Positions 7,626-15,137 of a DNA stretch of 64,000 nt are shown in pieces; position 1 is the stretch's first letter, and each line of letters begins with the position of its first letter. The notes below the pieces were generated by a model. That model was given only the letters and a program-made list of their open reading frames with translations, did not search any database and had not been told where the DNA came from. The stretch is taken from the NCBI GenBank assembly GCA_947645675.1, contig CANSDP010000002.1:62001-126000 (forward strand), read 5' to 3'. The DNA is from an uncultured Bacillota bacterium (lineage in GTDB: Bacteria; Bacillota; Clostridia; Oscillospirales; Oscillospiraceae). Both the position numbers and the translations under genes were made by a program.

Positions 7626-9068
7626 TTACGCCAGCGTCAGCGTAAACTGAAATTGGGTCACTCCGTCCTCGCTGCTCACGGTGATGCTCTCCTTCAAGCT
7701 GCACAGAATCGTTTTAACGATATACAGCCCCAGGCCCACGCCCTCCCGGTCCATAGAGCGGGAGTAGTCCGCCTTGTGGAACCGCTCGAACAGCAGGGGC
7801 AGCTCGTCCGGGGGGATGGTGGCCCCCAGATTGCGGATGGTGGTTTGGGCCTTGCCGTCCTTTTTGACGATCTGGATGGTGATAGCGGTGCCGGGGGCGG
7901 CGAATTTGGCGGCGTTGTCCAGCAGGTTATAGCACACCTGGGTGACGGCGTCCGGGTCGCCCCACACCATCAGCTTGTCCTCGGGCATCTTCACGTCCAC
8001 GTCCAGCTGCCGCCCGGTGATCTTGGTCTCCAGGCTGATGAGCACCTGAGACATAACCTCCGTCAGGTCGAAGGCCTCCTGAGCGGTGACGGTGCTCTCC
8101 GCCAGGGCGTTGAGCCGGCTGAGGTCCAGCATCCGCCGCACCAGGCGGCTGAGCCGGCGGGTCTCGGAGACAACAATCTCCAGGGACTCCCGCTCCCGCT
8201 CCGGGGGGATGGTGCCGTCCAGAATGCCCTCGGCAAAGCCGGCGATGGTGGTCATGGGGGTTTTCAGCTCGTGGGAGACGTTGGCGATAAATTCCGCGCG
8301 CTGGCTCTCCACCTTCTCCAGAGAACTTGCCATCGCGTTAAAAGCCTCCGCCAGGGCGCCCACCTCGTCACAGCGGTCCTCATAGCCGTCCACCCGGACG
8401 TCGAACTCCCCCTGGCCGAATTTCCGGGCCGCCTCGGCCATTTCGTTCAGGGGCCGGGTCTGGTGGGCGGAGGTGAGGGTACTGGCAATGACGGAGATCA
8501 AAAAGACCACCACGGCGGAGAAGAAAAAGATGGTAGCGGTAGCCGTCCACATCTCGGACAGGTTGGAGGCGTCCGCCGCCACCAGCACCATCCCCTGAAT
8601 CACCGTCACCTGCCCCAGCTGGTTGGCCACGGGCAGAGCGGCCAGATAGCGTTTGTCCTCATAGAGCCCCCCCAGGGTGGTCATGCCGTTGAAGGAGCCC
8701 TCGTTGAGCACCTGAGCGGTCAGGGCCTCGGGCAGGACGCTGCCCTCCGAGACCTTGGGCTCCTCCTCGGCGGTGTTATAGATGATCTTGCCCTTGGGGT
8801 CGGCCACAATAATGTCCGAGTTGGAGATCCTGGCGATGGAGGCCACATAGTTGCGATAAAAGTCATCCTGAAACTCCAGCGAGAGGAAGGTCCGGTAATA
8901 GGAGGCGGTGAAGCTGGTGACATAGCCCGCGTTGCGCTCCACCGAGTCCCGGGTCTCGCCGATGATATAGCGGTAGGACAGCAGCATGAAGGCCCCCGCC
9001 AGCAGGGTAAAGGACACCAGCATGATGCTCACCATCATGGTCAGCTGCCGGCGGTATAGGGAACGCAT
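7626..9068 (-). CDS. Sensor histidine kinase (HAMP, HisKA, HATPase)
   Basis: 480-residue membrane kinase. TM1 at about 10-32, an extracytoplasmic sensor of ~140 residues, TM2 at about 177-199, HAMP at about 200-252, phosphoacceptor His266 in ANVSHELKTP, and a HATPase domain with NLLDNAAKF and GVGLGLYIVK. There is no obvious PAS domain between HAMP and HisKA, unlike WalK or many PhoR proteins. It is cotranscribed with the response regulator at 9187-9879 and with htrA, which points to sensing of envelope state. The ligand cannot be inferred. An R3 repeat sits between the kinase and regulator genes. Confidence 0.95.
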   Translation of the reverse strand: MRSLYRRQLTMMVSIMLVSFTLLAGAFMLLSYRYIIGETRDSVERNAGYVTSFTASYYRTFLSLEFQDDFYRNYVASIARISNSDIIVADPKGKIIYNTAEEEPKVSEGSVLPEALTAQVLNEGSFNGMTTLGGLYEDKRYLAALPVANQLGQVTVIQGMVLVAADASNLSEMWTATATIFFFSAVVVFLISVIASTLTSAHQTRPLNEMAEAARKFGQGEFDVRVDGYEDRCDEVGALAEAFNAMASSLEKVESQRAEFIANVSHELKTPMTTIAGFAEGILDGTIPPERERESLEIVVSETRRLSRLVRRMLDLSRLNALAESTVTAQEAFDLTEVMSQVLISLETKITGRQLDVDVKMPEDKLMVWGDPDAVTQVCYNLLDNAAKFAAPGTAITIQIVKKDGKAQTTIRNLGATIPPDELPLLFERFHKADYSRSMDREGVGLGLYIVKTILCSLKESITVSSEDGVTQFQFTLTLA

Positions 9069-9099
9069 GGGATATCACCTCGCTTTTTCGGAAATGCCT

Positions 9100-9172
9100 G
9101 TAGGGGCGGATATCATCCGCTCATGTACGGCAGACAGTCAAATCAGGACGGGCGGATAATATCCGCCCCTGC
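9100..9172. repeat. Dispersed palindromic repeat R3 inside the two-component operon
   Basis: GTAGGGGCGGATATCATCCG and ATATCCGCCCCTGC inverted ends, about 73 bp, in the 118-bp gap between regulator and kinase genes. As RNA it would form a long hairpin that could lower kinase expression relative to the regulator. Confidence 0.75.
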
Positions 9173-9186
9173 AGAAAAGGCGTGCC

Positions 9187-9879
9187 TTACCCCGCCGTGC
9201 CCAGCTCGAATTTATAGCCCACGCCCCAGACGGTTTTCAGCCGCCACTGGTCGCTGACGTTCTCCAGCTTCTCCCGCAGGCGCTTGATGTGCACGTCCAC
9301 CGTGCGGCTGTCGCCGAAGTAGTCGAAGCCCCACACCTCGTCCAGCAGCTGGTTCCGGGTAAATACCCGGTTGGGGGAGGAGGCCAGGTGGAACAGCAGC
9401 TCCAGCTCCTTTGGCGGGGTGTCCACCCGCTGTCCGTCCACCAGCAGCTCATAGGAATCCAGGTTGATGACCAGCTTGTCAAAGGACAGCTTTTTCTCCC
9501 CCGGCTCCTCCTCCGCGCCGCTGCGGCGGAGCACCGCCCGGATGCGGGCCAGCACCTCCTTCATCTCGAAGGGCTTGACGATGTAGTCGTCCGCTCCCTG
9601 TTCCAGGCCGGAGACCTTGTCCTCGGTCTCCCCCTTGGCGGTGAGCATGATGACCGGAGTGCGGTCGCCCTCCCGGATTTTTTTCAGCACGGACCAGCCG
9701 TCCATGATGGGCAGCATGATGTCCAGCAGCACCAGGTCGGGCTGGAAGGCCCGGAAGAGCTCGATGCCCTTCCCGCCGTCCTTGGCTACCTGGGACTCGA
9801 AGCCCTCCTTCTCAAGATAGAGATGGAGCAGCTCGGCGATGTTGGCGTCGTCCTCCACGATCAGGACTTTTTTTGACAT
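9187..9879 (-). CDS. OmpR/PhoB-family response regulator (WalR/PhoP-like)
   Basis: 230 residues. Receiver domain with acidic Asp10/Asp11, phosphoacceptor Asp53 (LVLLDIMLP), Thr80 and Lys102 (VKPF). The C-terminal winged helix carries TRNQLLDEVWG followed by DSRTVDVHIKRLREKLE, which resembles WalR somewhat more than PhoP by eye. It is the first gene of the unit with the histidine kinase, htrA and Nudix genes. Its promoter region (9962-10003) carries two 11-bp-spaced TTCAC-type boxes, the same kind found before the twin small RNAs at 11286-11615, suggesting autoregulation. Confidence 0.95.
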   Translation of the reverse strand: MSKKVLIVEDDANIAELLHLYLEKEGFESQVAKDGGKGIELFRAFQPDLVLLDIMLPIMDGWSVLKKIREGDRTPVIMLTAKGETEDKVSGLEQGADDYIVKPFEMKEVLARIRAVLRRSGAEEEPGEKKLSFDKLVINLDSYELLVDGQRVDTPPKELELLFHLASSPNRVFTRNQLLDEVWGFDYFGDSRTVDVHIKRLREKLENVSDQWRLKTVWGVGYKFELGTAG

Positions 9880-9961
9880 AACAACGGCACCTCATTTTCC
9901 AATATCCGACAATCGCGTATCGTCTGTTTTCAGGGCGCGGCCCTGATACGGTATTACCTCT

Positions 9962-10003
9962 ATTATATCGCAAATGGAAACGCTTGGGTGAATAATCTGT
10001 GAA
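9962..10003 (-). promoter_or_regulatory. Response regulator promoter with 11-bp direct repeat boxes
   Basis: On the minus strand TTCACA (plus 9998-10003), 5 nt, TTCACC (plus 9987-9992), 19 nt, TATAAT (plus 9962-9967). PhoB/PhoP/WalR-family regulators bind paired boxes with this 11-bp period. The box begins at the CDF stop codon. Confidence 0.6.
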
Positions 10004-11188
10004 TTACGGCGCTTTTGGGCCCTCCACATAGGAGTGGTCCACCTGAATCACCGGGAAATAGCGGTCGGAGAGCTTTTTCAGCTCCAGGGACAGGGTCCCC
10101 CGGACCTCCTCGTCAGACAGGCGGAAGCCGTAGGGCACCACCACGTCGAAGAGGACATTGGTGTGGATGGGCCCGGCGGTGACCCGGAAGTCGTGGATGG
10201 TGAGGACGGGGTCGATCCCCCGGGCCAGCTCGGCGGTCTGGAGCCGCAGGGCCTCGGTCCGCCCGTCCCGGACCACCGGGTCCATATGGATGCAGGTCTC
10301 GATGTGGTGCTTGGCCTTCAGCTCCCGTTCGATGTGGTCGATAACATCATGGACCTCCAGCAGATTGGCGTTGGCGGGCACCTCGGCGTGGAGGGACATC
10401 ATGGCCCTTCCGGGGCCGTAGTCATGATAGACCAGATCGTGGATACCCAGTATGTACTCATGACCCAGGACGATACGGTCGATGTCGGAGGCCAGCTCCG
10501 GGTCCATGGGGCGGCCCAGCAGGGGGTCCACGGTGTCCTTAACCGCCTCCCAGCCGGTACGCAGGATGAACAGGGCCACCCCCATGCCCAGCCAGCCATC
10601 CAGGGGCAGGGACAGGAAATGACCGGCCACCAGGCCCAGCAGCAGGATGCTGGTGGCGGCGGCGTCAGACAGGGAGTCGGCGGCGGTGGCGGCCAGGGCG
10701 GCGGACTGGATGCGCCGGGACAGGCCCCGGTTGAAGAAATACATCCACAGCTTCACCGCCACCGAGGCGGCCAGAATGACCGCGGGCAGGAGATCGAAGG
10801 CCACTGGCTCCGGGTGCAGGATCTTCTGAAAGGAGGACTGGGCCAGCTCGGCCCCCACCAGCAGGATCAGCAGGGCCACCACCAGTCCGGCCAGGTACTC
10901 CATCCGGCCGTGGCCGAAGGGGTGCTCCTCATCGGCCTCCTGGCTGGCCAGACGGAAGCCCACCAGGGTGACCACCGAGGAGGCGGCGTCAGACAGGTTG
11001 TTGAAGGCGTCGGCGGTAACGGCGATGGAGGCGGTGGCGATTCCCGCCAGCAGCTTGCCCAGGAAGAGCAGAAGATTCAGCCCAATACCGATGCTTCCGG
11101 ACATCACGCCGCACCGGCGGCGGGTCTCCGGGGTCCGGGGGTCTCCTCCCCCCAGGCAGAAGCGCAGAAAAGCATCCAAGAAAAACAC
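10004..11188 (-). CDS. Cation diffusion facilitator family transporter
   Basis: 394-residue divalent metal/proton antiporter of the inner membrane. Six TM segments; metal-site residues appear in TM2 (ADAFNNLSDAAS) and TM5 (AADSLSDAAATS), and a His-rich cytoplasmic stretch EEHPFGHGRMEY sits between TM2 and TM3. The C-terminal ~100 residues form the dimerisation domain of CDF proteins. Metal specificity cannot be assigned firmly. The annotated start is a GTG at 11188; a TTG at 11179 has better spacing from GAGGTG and may be the true start. The gene has its own promoter and two palindromes upstream. Confidence 0.92.
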   Translation of the reverse strand: MFFLDAFLRFCLGGGDPRTPETRRRCGVMSGSIGIGLNLLLFLGKLLAGIATASIAVTADAFNNLSDAASSVVTLVGFRLASQEADEEHPFGHGRMEYLAGLVVALLILLVGAELAQSSFQKILHPEPVAFDLLPAVILAASVAVKLWMYFFNRGLSRRIQSAALAATAADSLSDAAATSILLLGLVAGHFLSLPLDGWLGMGVALFILRTGWEAVKDTVDPLLGRPMDPELASDIDRIVLGHEYILGIHDLVYHDYGPGRAMMSLHAEVPANANLLEVHDVIDHIERELKAKHHIETCIHMDPVVRDGRTEALRLQTAELARGIDPVLTIHDFRVTAGPIHTNVLFDVVVPYGFRLSDEEVRGTLSLELKKLSDRYFPVIQVDHSYVEGPKAP

Positions 11189-11193
11189 CTCTG

Positions 11194-11246
11194 AATAATT
11201 TTGATTATTTTACCACGGGAGCGGGACTTTATCAAGATAAAATCCC
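11194..11246 (-). promoter_or_regulatory. CDF transporter promoter with two operator-like palindromes
   Basis: Minus strand TTGATA (plus 11230-11235), 17-bp spacer, TAAAAT (plus 11207-11212). One palindrome, AATAATCAAAATTATT (11194-11209), overlaps the -10 and start region; another, with arms GGGACTTTAT/ATAAAATCCC (11223-11246), overlaps the -35. Both are placed as for a metal-responsive repressor, which is inference. Confidence 0.6.
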
Positions 11247-11285
11247 GCCGTCCCGCCCTGCAAAGGCCCGCTGTCCCCGGGACTG

Positions 11286-11339
11286 TTTACAAAAAGTTCA
11301 CCCGCCGGTCATGATTTAGCCTTATTCCCAGGCTATGAT
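11286..11339 (+). promoter_or_regulatory. Promoter with three 11-bp boxes, small RNA 1
   Basis: TTTACA (11286-11291), TTCACC (11297-11302) and GTCATG (11308-11313) at exact 11-bp steps, then 20 nt, then TATGAT (11334-11339). Box count, phase and distance to the -10 are identical in the second copy at 11462-11515. Confidence 0.6.
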
Positions 11340-11345
11340 GATATC

Positions 11346-11447
11346 GTAGTCAGGTGAATGAAGTAAATGAAATGTATCTCCTTTCTCTCTCCTTTACAAC
11401 ACACAAAAGGTAAAGCGCTCCGGGATAGCCGGGGCGCTTTGCTTTGG
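11346..11447 (+). ncRNA. Candidate small RNA 1 (CU-rich, terminator-ended)
   Basis: Predicted ~100-nt transcript. The middle (about 11376-11395) is a CU-rich stretch with several CUCCUUU/CUCUCC motifs able to pair with AAAGGAG ribosome-binding sites, followed by ACAACACACA. It ends in a 12-bp stem (11412-11423 with 11429-11440) and a T-rich run. It shares the TGTATCTCC...CTCTCCTTT.ACAACACAC block with the RNA at 11522-11615. Short ATGs inside lack Shine-Dalgarno sites, so coding seems unlikely. Nothing else was recognised in this 470-bp gap. Confidence 0.55.
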
Positions 11448-11461
11448 TCAAGCAATGCAAA

Positions 11462-11515
11462 TTCACAAAAAGTTCACGGGAATGTCACGAAATCGCCTCA
11501 TTTATATCTTATGAT
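11462..11515 (+). promoter_or_regulatory. Promoter with three 11-bp boxes, small RNA 2
   Basis: TTCACA (11462-11467), TTCACG (11473-11478) and GTCACG (11484-11489), 11 bp apart, then 20 nt and TATGAT (11510-11515). Same architecture as 11286-11339. Confidence 0.6.
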
Positions 11516-11521
11516 GACATC

Positions 11522-11615
11522 GTAGCTTAGCTACATCTCATGTATCTCCCATTTCTCCCTCTCCTTTTACAACACACAGGCAGAACGCCCCGGCTTTAGC
11601 CGGGGCGTTCTGCCG
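11522..11615 (+). ncRNA. Candidate small RNA 2 (tandem paralogue)
   Basis: Predicted ~95-nt transcript. A small 5' hairpin GTAG-CTTAG-CTAC (11522-11534) is followed by a CU-rich stretch (about 11544-11567) with CUCCC, CUCCCUCUCC and UUUU, then ACAACACACA, then a 14-bp perfect stem with a TTTA loop (11581-11612). The run after the stem is poor in T, so termination efficiency is uncertain. Layout matches small RNA 1. Confidence 0.55.
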
Positions 11616-11629
11616 TTCCCTGTAAAAAG

Positions 11630-11657
11630 GGGTCCGCCGCTTTTACAGCGGCGGACT
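11630..11657 (-). terminator. Terminator of the C69 peptidase gene
   Basis: GTCCGCCGC / GCGGCGGAC stem just past the stop codon; on the minus strand it is followed by CCCCTTTTT. Confidence 0.85.
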
Positions 11658-11666
11658 CCTTACTGC

Positions 11667-13781
11667 TTATTTGTCCAGCTTATCAAACTGCATCAGCATC
11701 TGCGCGGCCTGGGCCCGGGTGATGGTGCCCTGGGGATTCAGGGTGTCGTCGCCCATGCCGTTGATCACGCCGGTCTCGACGGCCCAGCGCATGGCGTCCA
11801 GGCAATCGGCGGACACGGAGTCCGCGTCGGTGAAGGCCAGCTCGGCCTCAGCCTTGGGACTGCCGGCGTAGAGGTACAGGACCTTGGCTACCTGCTCCCG
11901 GGTGATGAAGACGCTGGCCTCAAAGCTGCCGCCCTCGGCCAGACCAGCCAGGAGGCCCTGTTCCGCGGCCCAGTTCACTGCGTTGGCGTACCAGTCATCG
12001 GCGGTCAGGTTGTCGAAGCTGTCTCCCTCCACGGCGGGCTCGCCGGCCATGACGTAGAGGATCTGCATTACCATCTCCTGGGTCAGGGTGCTGCTGCCGT
12101 CAAAGAGGCCGTCGCCCACGCCCTGTATGAAGCCCTTCTCAAAGGCGTACTGAGAGGCCTTGAAGTACCAGTCCTTGGTGATCACGTCGGTGAAGGGGCG
12201 CTTGTAGGATTTTTCCAGGAGGTAGTCAATGAGCTCCAGGCCCTTCTCATGGGCCCGCTTGGCCATGTCCTTGCCCACCTCGGTGGTGTCCTTGGGGTCC
12301 ATCTTCTCAAACTCGGCGTAAAACTCCTTCTGGAGGGCGCTGAGCTGGTCCAGGACATACTGCTTGTCCTCGGCGCTGACGGGCTTGCCGGTGATCTCCT
12401 CGGCGTAGAGAATATAGCCGCCCAGGCCCTCGAAGGTGAAGTAGAAGGAGTCTCTCCAGTTCTCGGGGTATTCCACATACATGCCGTCGTTCCGGGTGGT
12501 CCAGGTGTGGAAGCCCTCGGGGACCTTGTCGCTCTGGGTCACCACCTGAGTGGAGACCTGATAGCCCTCATACTGGTCCTCCAGCAGCAGGGGGTAGTAG
12601 GGGATGAATACGTTGTTGGACATATTACCGACGCCAACCCAGCCCACAGTGCCGGTCTGGACGGGCTCGTCCTTGAAGAGCTGGAAGATCTCGATCTCCT
12701 GGTTGCTGGGCTTGCCGATGCTGCTCAGCTTGTAGTAGTTGAACACATCGTCCTTGGTCAGCTTGCGGTCCACCTTGATGTTGGTGTAGAAGGGGACAAG
12801 CTTGCCGTCCTTCACGTTGGAAATGGTGAACTTGGTGTTGTCCGCGAAGAGGTCGGCGGGGGTGTAGTCAGAGTCCTTGTCCAGGAACTTCAGGCCGTCG
12901 GACATACGGGGGGTGCCCACCCGGGGGCTCTCCTCGGTGCCCAGGTTGGCGTAGGAGGCCCGGAAGTCGATGATGTTCTTGTCCGCGTCGCCCACAAAGG
13001 TACCGGCCTGCTGAGCCACCTTGATGAGCTTTTCAGAGGCGATCACATTGTCGGTGTCGTTCAGGTCCACCAGACCGATAACGGCAATGTTGGGCTCCAG
13101 GAAGATCAGGTCCTCGTTCAGCTTGATGGCCACATACTGGGTGCCGGAGCAGTTCTCGATGTACCAGGTCTCCTTCTGGTCGCAGACGAAGATGCCGGAG
13201 TCGAAGAACGCGCCGTACTCGTCATAGATCTTGGCGAGCAGCTCGATGCCCTCACGGGCGGAGGCGGCCTCGGCCAGGAGGATGGTGGGGATATCGGTCT
13301 CCTCAATGCCCACCACGCCGTCTACCTTTTCCTGAACGTTCGGGTCAATCTTCTTGACCTCGGCGTTGCCGGAGATGGTCTCGGTGGCGGAGACAGAAAG
13401 GCCCTTTTCGTTGGTGCCGAACTCGGTGTAGGACCAGTGGGTGGGGTTCTCCTGGCCGCACTCGGGGCACTTGCCGTTGTAGATGTCGTTGGTGAAGTAG
13501 GTAAAGCGGTAGCTGTCGTGGGTGAAGGTCCACTCAAACTCGCCGTACTCGGGGCAGCCAAGGAACTTGTCGCCCTTCTTGAAGTGGCCGGCCTCGCTGA
13601 TGAACCACAGCTTGTTCATATCGGAGCCGTAGTCCTCGGTGCGGGCCACGAAGGGGGTGCCCTCCTCGGTCAGGTTGCCGCCCACATAGATGGTGGTACA
13701 GGCGGAGGCGCCCACGGTAGCCGCCAGGGTCAGCGCGGTCACAGCGGTCACGGTTGCCAGGAGTTTTTTCCATGCTTTCAT
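11667..13781 (-). CDS. Peptidase family C69 (PepD-like) dipeptidase with C-terminal SLH domains
   Basis: 704-residue predicted secreted peptidase. Signal sequence about 1-27 ends directly before Cys28 (ACTTIYVGG), the N-terminal nucleophile of family C69, so the peptidase would be activated by signal or propeptide removal. The family motif TEDYGSDMNK follows near 47. The catalytic domain extends to about 500, a helical linker to about 545, then three SLH modules: about 548-596 (FTDVITKDWYF), 607-657 (FDNLTADDWYA) and 668-704 (FTDADSVSADC). Relatives include wall-anchored peptidases of gut Clostridia. A CxxC pair (CPECGQ) near residue 100 is unusual. Monocistronic, with its own promoter and terminator. 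Confidence 0.92.
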   Translation of the reverse strand: MKAWKKLLATVTAVTALTLAATVGASACTTIYVGGNLTEEGTPFVARTEDYGSDMNKLWFISEAGHFKKGDKFLGCPEYGEFEWTFTHDSYRFTYFTNDIYNGKCPECGQENPTHWSYTEFGTNEKGLSVSATETISGNAEVKKIDPNVQEKVDGVVGIEETDIPTILLAEAASAREGIELLAKIYDEYGAFFDSGIFVCDQKETWYIENCSGTQYVAIKLNEDLIFLEPNIAVIGLVDLNDTDNVIASEKLIKVAQQAGTFVGDADKNIIDFRASYANLGTEESPRVGTPRMSDGLKFLDKDSDYTPADLFADNTKFTISNVKDGKLVPFYTNIKVDRKLTKDDVFNYYKLSSIGKPSNQEIEIFQLFKDEPVQTGTVGWVGVGNMSNNVFIPYYPLLLEDQYEGYQVSTQVVTQSDKVPEGFHTWTTRNDGMYVEYPENWRDSFYFTFEGLGGYILYAEEITGKPVSAEDKQYVLDQLSALQKEFYAEFEKMDPKDTTEVGKDMAKRAHEKGLELIDYLLEKSYKRPFTDVITKDWYFKASQYAFEKGFIQGVGDGLFDGSSTLTQEMVMQILYVMAGEPAVEGDSFDNLTADDWYANAVNWAAEQGLLAGLAEGGSFEASVFITREQVAKVLYLYAGSPKAEAELAFTDADSVSADCLDAMRWAVETGVINGMGDDTLNPQGTITRAQAAQMLMQFDKLDK

Positions 13782-13872
13782 GTAATCTCTACATCCTTTC
13801 CTGAATGTTCCCGCTCCGGCGGGAGATAACAGTTTCTCTGTCCCGCGGATGCCGTACCCAGGACAAGGTCCG

Positions 13873-13912
13873 CTGTTATTAACAGTATATCACCATAATT
13901 TCCAAAAAGCAA
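13873..13912 (-). promoter_or_regulatory. C69 peptidase promoter with palindrome at the start site
   Basis: Minus strand TTGCTT (plus 13907-13912), 17 bp, TATACT (plus 13884-13889). The palindrome CTGTTA-T-TAACAG (13873-13885) covers the expected start, operator-like. Confidence 0.5.
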
Positions 13913-13977
13913 CAACAATCCCTCTGTTTAATTGACAAAAATAACAGTGCCGAGATGAGGGAAGCCTGCAAAAGGCC

Positions 13978-14910
13978 TCATTTTACCCGGTTAAGCAGCG
14001 CCTCCCCCGCCAGATACCGGCGGAGGTTCTCCTGGGCCATTTCCACGCACCTCCGGCGGGTGATTTCCAGCCGCATCCCTCCCGCCACATGGGGCGTGAG
14101 GAGCAGGTTGGGCACGTCCCACAGGGGGCTGTCCGGGGGCAGGGGCTCCGGTACGGTGACGTCCAGCGCGGCCCCCCACAGCCTGCCGCCCTTCATGGCC
14201 TGGGCCAGGGCCTCCTGGTCCAGAACGGAGCCCCGTCCGGCGCTGATCAGGATGGCGTCGTCCTTCATCCGGGCGATGCGTCTGGCGTCCATCAGCCCCG
14301 CCGTCTGGGGGGAGTGGGGCAGGACCAGGGCCACCACGTCTGCCAGGGGGAGAAGCCGGTCCAGCTCGTCCATGGGATACACCTGGTCAAAGCCCTCCAC
14401 GGGGCCGCTGACCGTCCGCTTCAGGCCGATGGTTCTGGCCCCCAGACACTGACACAGCCTGGCGAAATCGCTCCCCACATGGCCCGCCCCCGCCACCAGG
14501 ACGGTACCGCCCAAAATGGTCTTCATGGGGCCCTCATCCTGCCAGAGGCGGGCCCGCTGGCTGTCCATATAGGCGGGCAGGCGGCGGCAGACGGCCAGAA
14601 GGCAGGTGAGCATATGCTCGGCCACGCTGCGGCTGTTGGAGCCGCTGGAGGAGGTGAACAGCACTCCCTCGGGCAGCATCCCGTCATATTCCTCGGTGCC
14701 CGCCCACATGGTCTGGAACCACTTGAGGCGGACCGCCTCCCGCATCCGCTCCGGCCTGGGCCAGCCGAACATGATGGTGGCCCGCCCCATCTGCTCCGCC
14801 GTGACGGTGCTGCTTTTGGCGAGGACGTGGACGGCGCCGGGGGCGATGGCCTCAAATTCCTCCCGCTCCCCCTCCTTCAGGGGGAGGAGGTTTACAATAT
14901 ATTCGGACAT
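13978..14910 (-). CDS. D-isomer-specific 2-hydroxyacid dehydrogenase
   Basis: 310-residue NAD(P)-dependent oxidoreductase interconverting a 2-oxo acid and its D-2-hydroxy acid in the cytoplasm. The nucleotide-binding motif VAGAGHVGSDFA is at about 139-150; the substrate-site Arg lies in ISAGRGSVLD, the Glu in PEPLPPDSPLW and the general-base His in LTPHVAGG. The short N-terminal domain resembles the glyoxylate/hydroxypyruvate reductase A group. The substrate cannot be told from the sequence. No operon partner is evident: the C69 gene upstream has its own promoter and the downstream side has a repeat. Confidence 0.88.
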   Translation of the reverse strand: MSEYIVNLLPLKEGEREEFEAIAPGAVHVLAKSSTVTAEQMGRATIMFGWPRPERMREAVRLKWFQTMWAGTEEYDGMLPEGVLFTSSSGSNSRSVAEHMLTCLLAVCRRLPAYMDSQRARLWQDEGPMKTILGGTVLVAGAGHVGSDFARLCQCLGARTIGLKRTVSGPVEGFDQVYPMDELDRLLPLADVVALVLPHSPQTAGLMDARRIARMKDDAILISAGRGSVLDQEALAQAMKGGRLWGAALDVTVPEPLPPDSPLWDVPNLLLTPHVAGGMRLEITRRRCVEMAQENLRRYLAGEALLNRVK

Positions 14911-14949
14911 GGAAATGCTCCTTTCAGGTTTGGGCGAGCCTGTTCACAG

Positions 14950-15021
14950 CGGCGCGCCGGGTCGTCGCGCCCTACGCAAGGGCCGGATATGTGTTGTAGG
15001 GCGTGACCACCGGGCACGCCG
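14950..15021. repeat. Dispersed palindromic repeat R2
   Basis: CGGCGCGCCGGGTCGTCGCG...CCCTAC and GTAGGGCGTGACCACCGGGC arms around a 20-nt loop, between the dehydrogenase gene and recG. Arms are inside-out relative to the copies at 43057 and 44527 (CCCTAC faces the loop). Confidence 0.65.
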
Positions 15022-15074
15022 CTTCCCCACATTATACCGGACCCTGTTCTCTGTGACAACCCCCATTCTTCGTC

Positions 15075-15103
15075 TTTACTCCCCGGCCGGGCTGTGGTAG
15101 AAT
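15075..15103 (+). promoter_or_regulatory. recG promoter
   Basis: TTTACT (15075-15080), 17 bp, TAGAAT (15098-15103), 35 bp before the recG ATG. Confidence 0.65.
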
Positions 15104-15137
15104 AGGACAACTATTCCCGCAAAAGGAGGCCGCCCCC

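Noticed and set aside
11286-11489. CRISPR array from the 11-bp repeats
   Set aside because: Units are 6-bp boxes with 5-bp gaps in two groups of three; no long repeats, spacers or cas genes.
11376-11585. Small peptides starting ATGTATCTCC in both candidate RNAs
   Set aside because: No Shine-Dalgarno site upstream, reading frames diverge after a few codons and end at different places.
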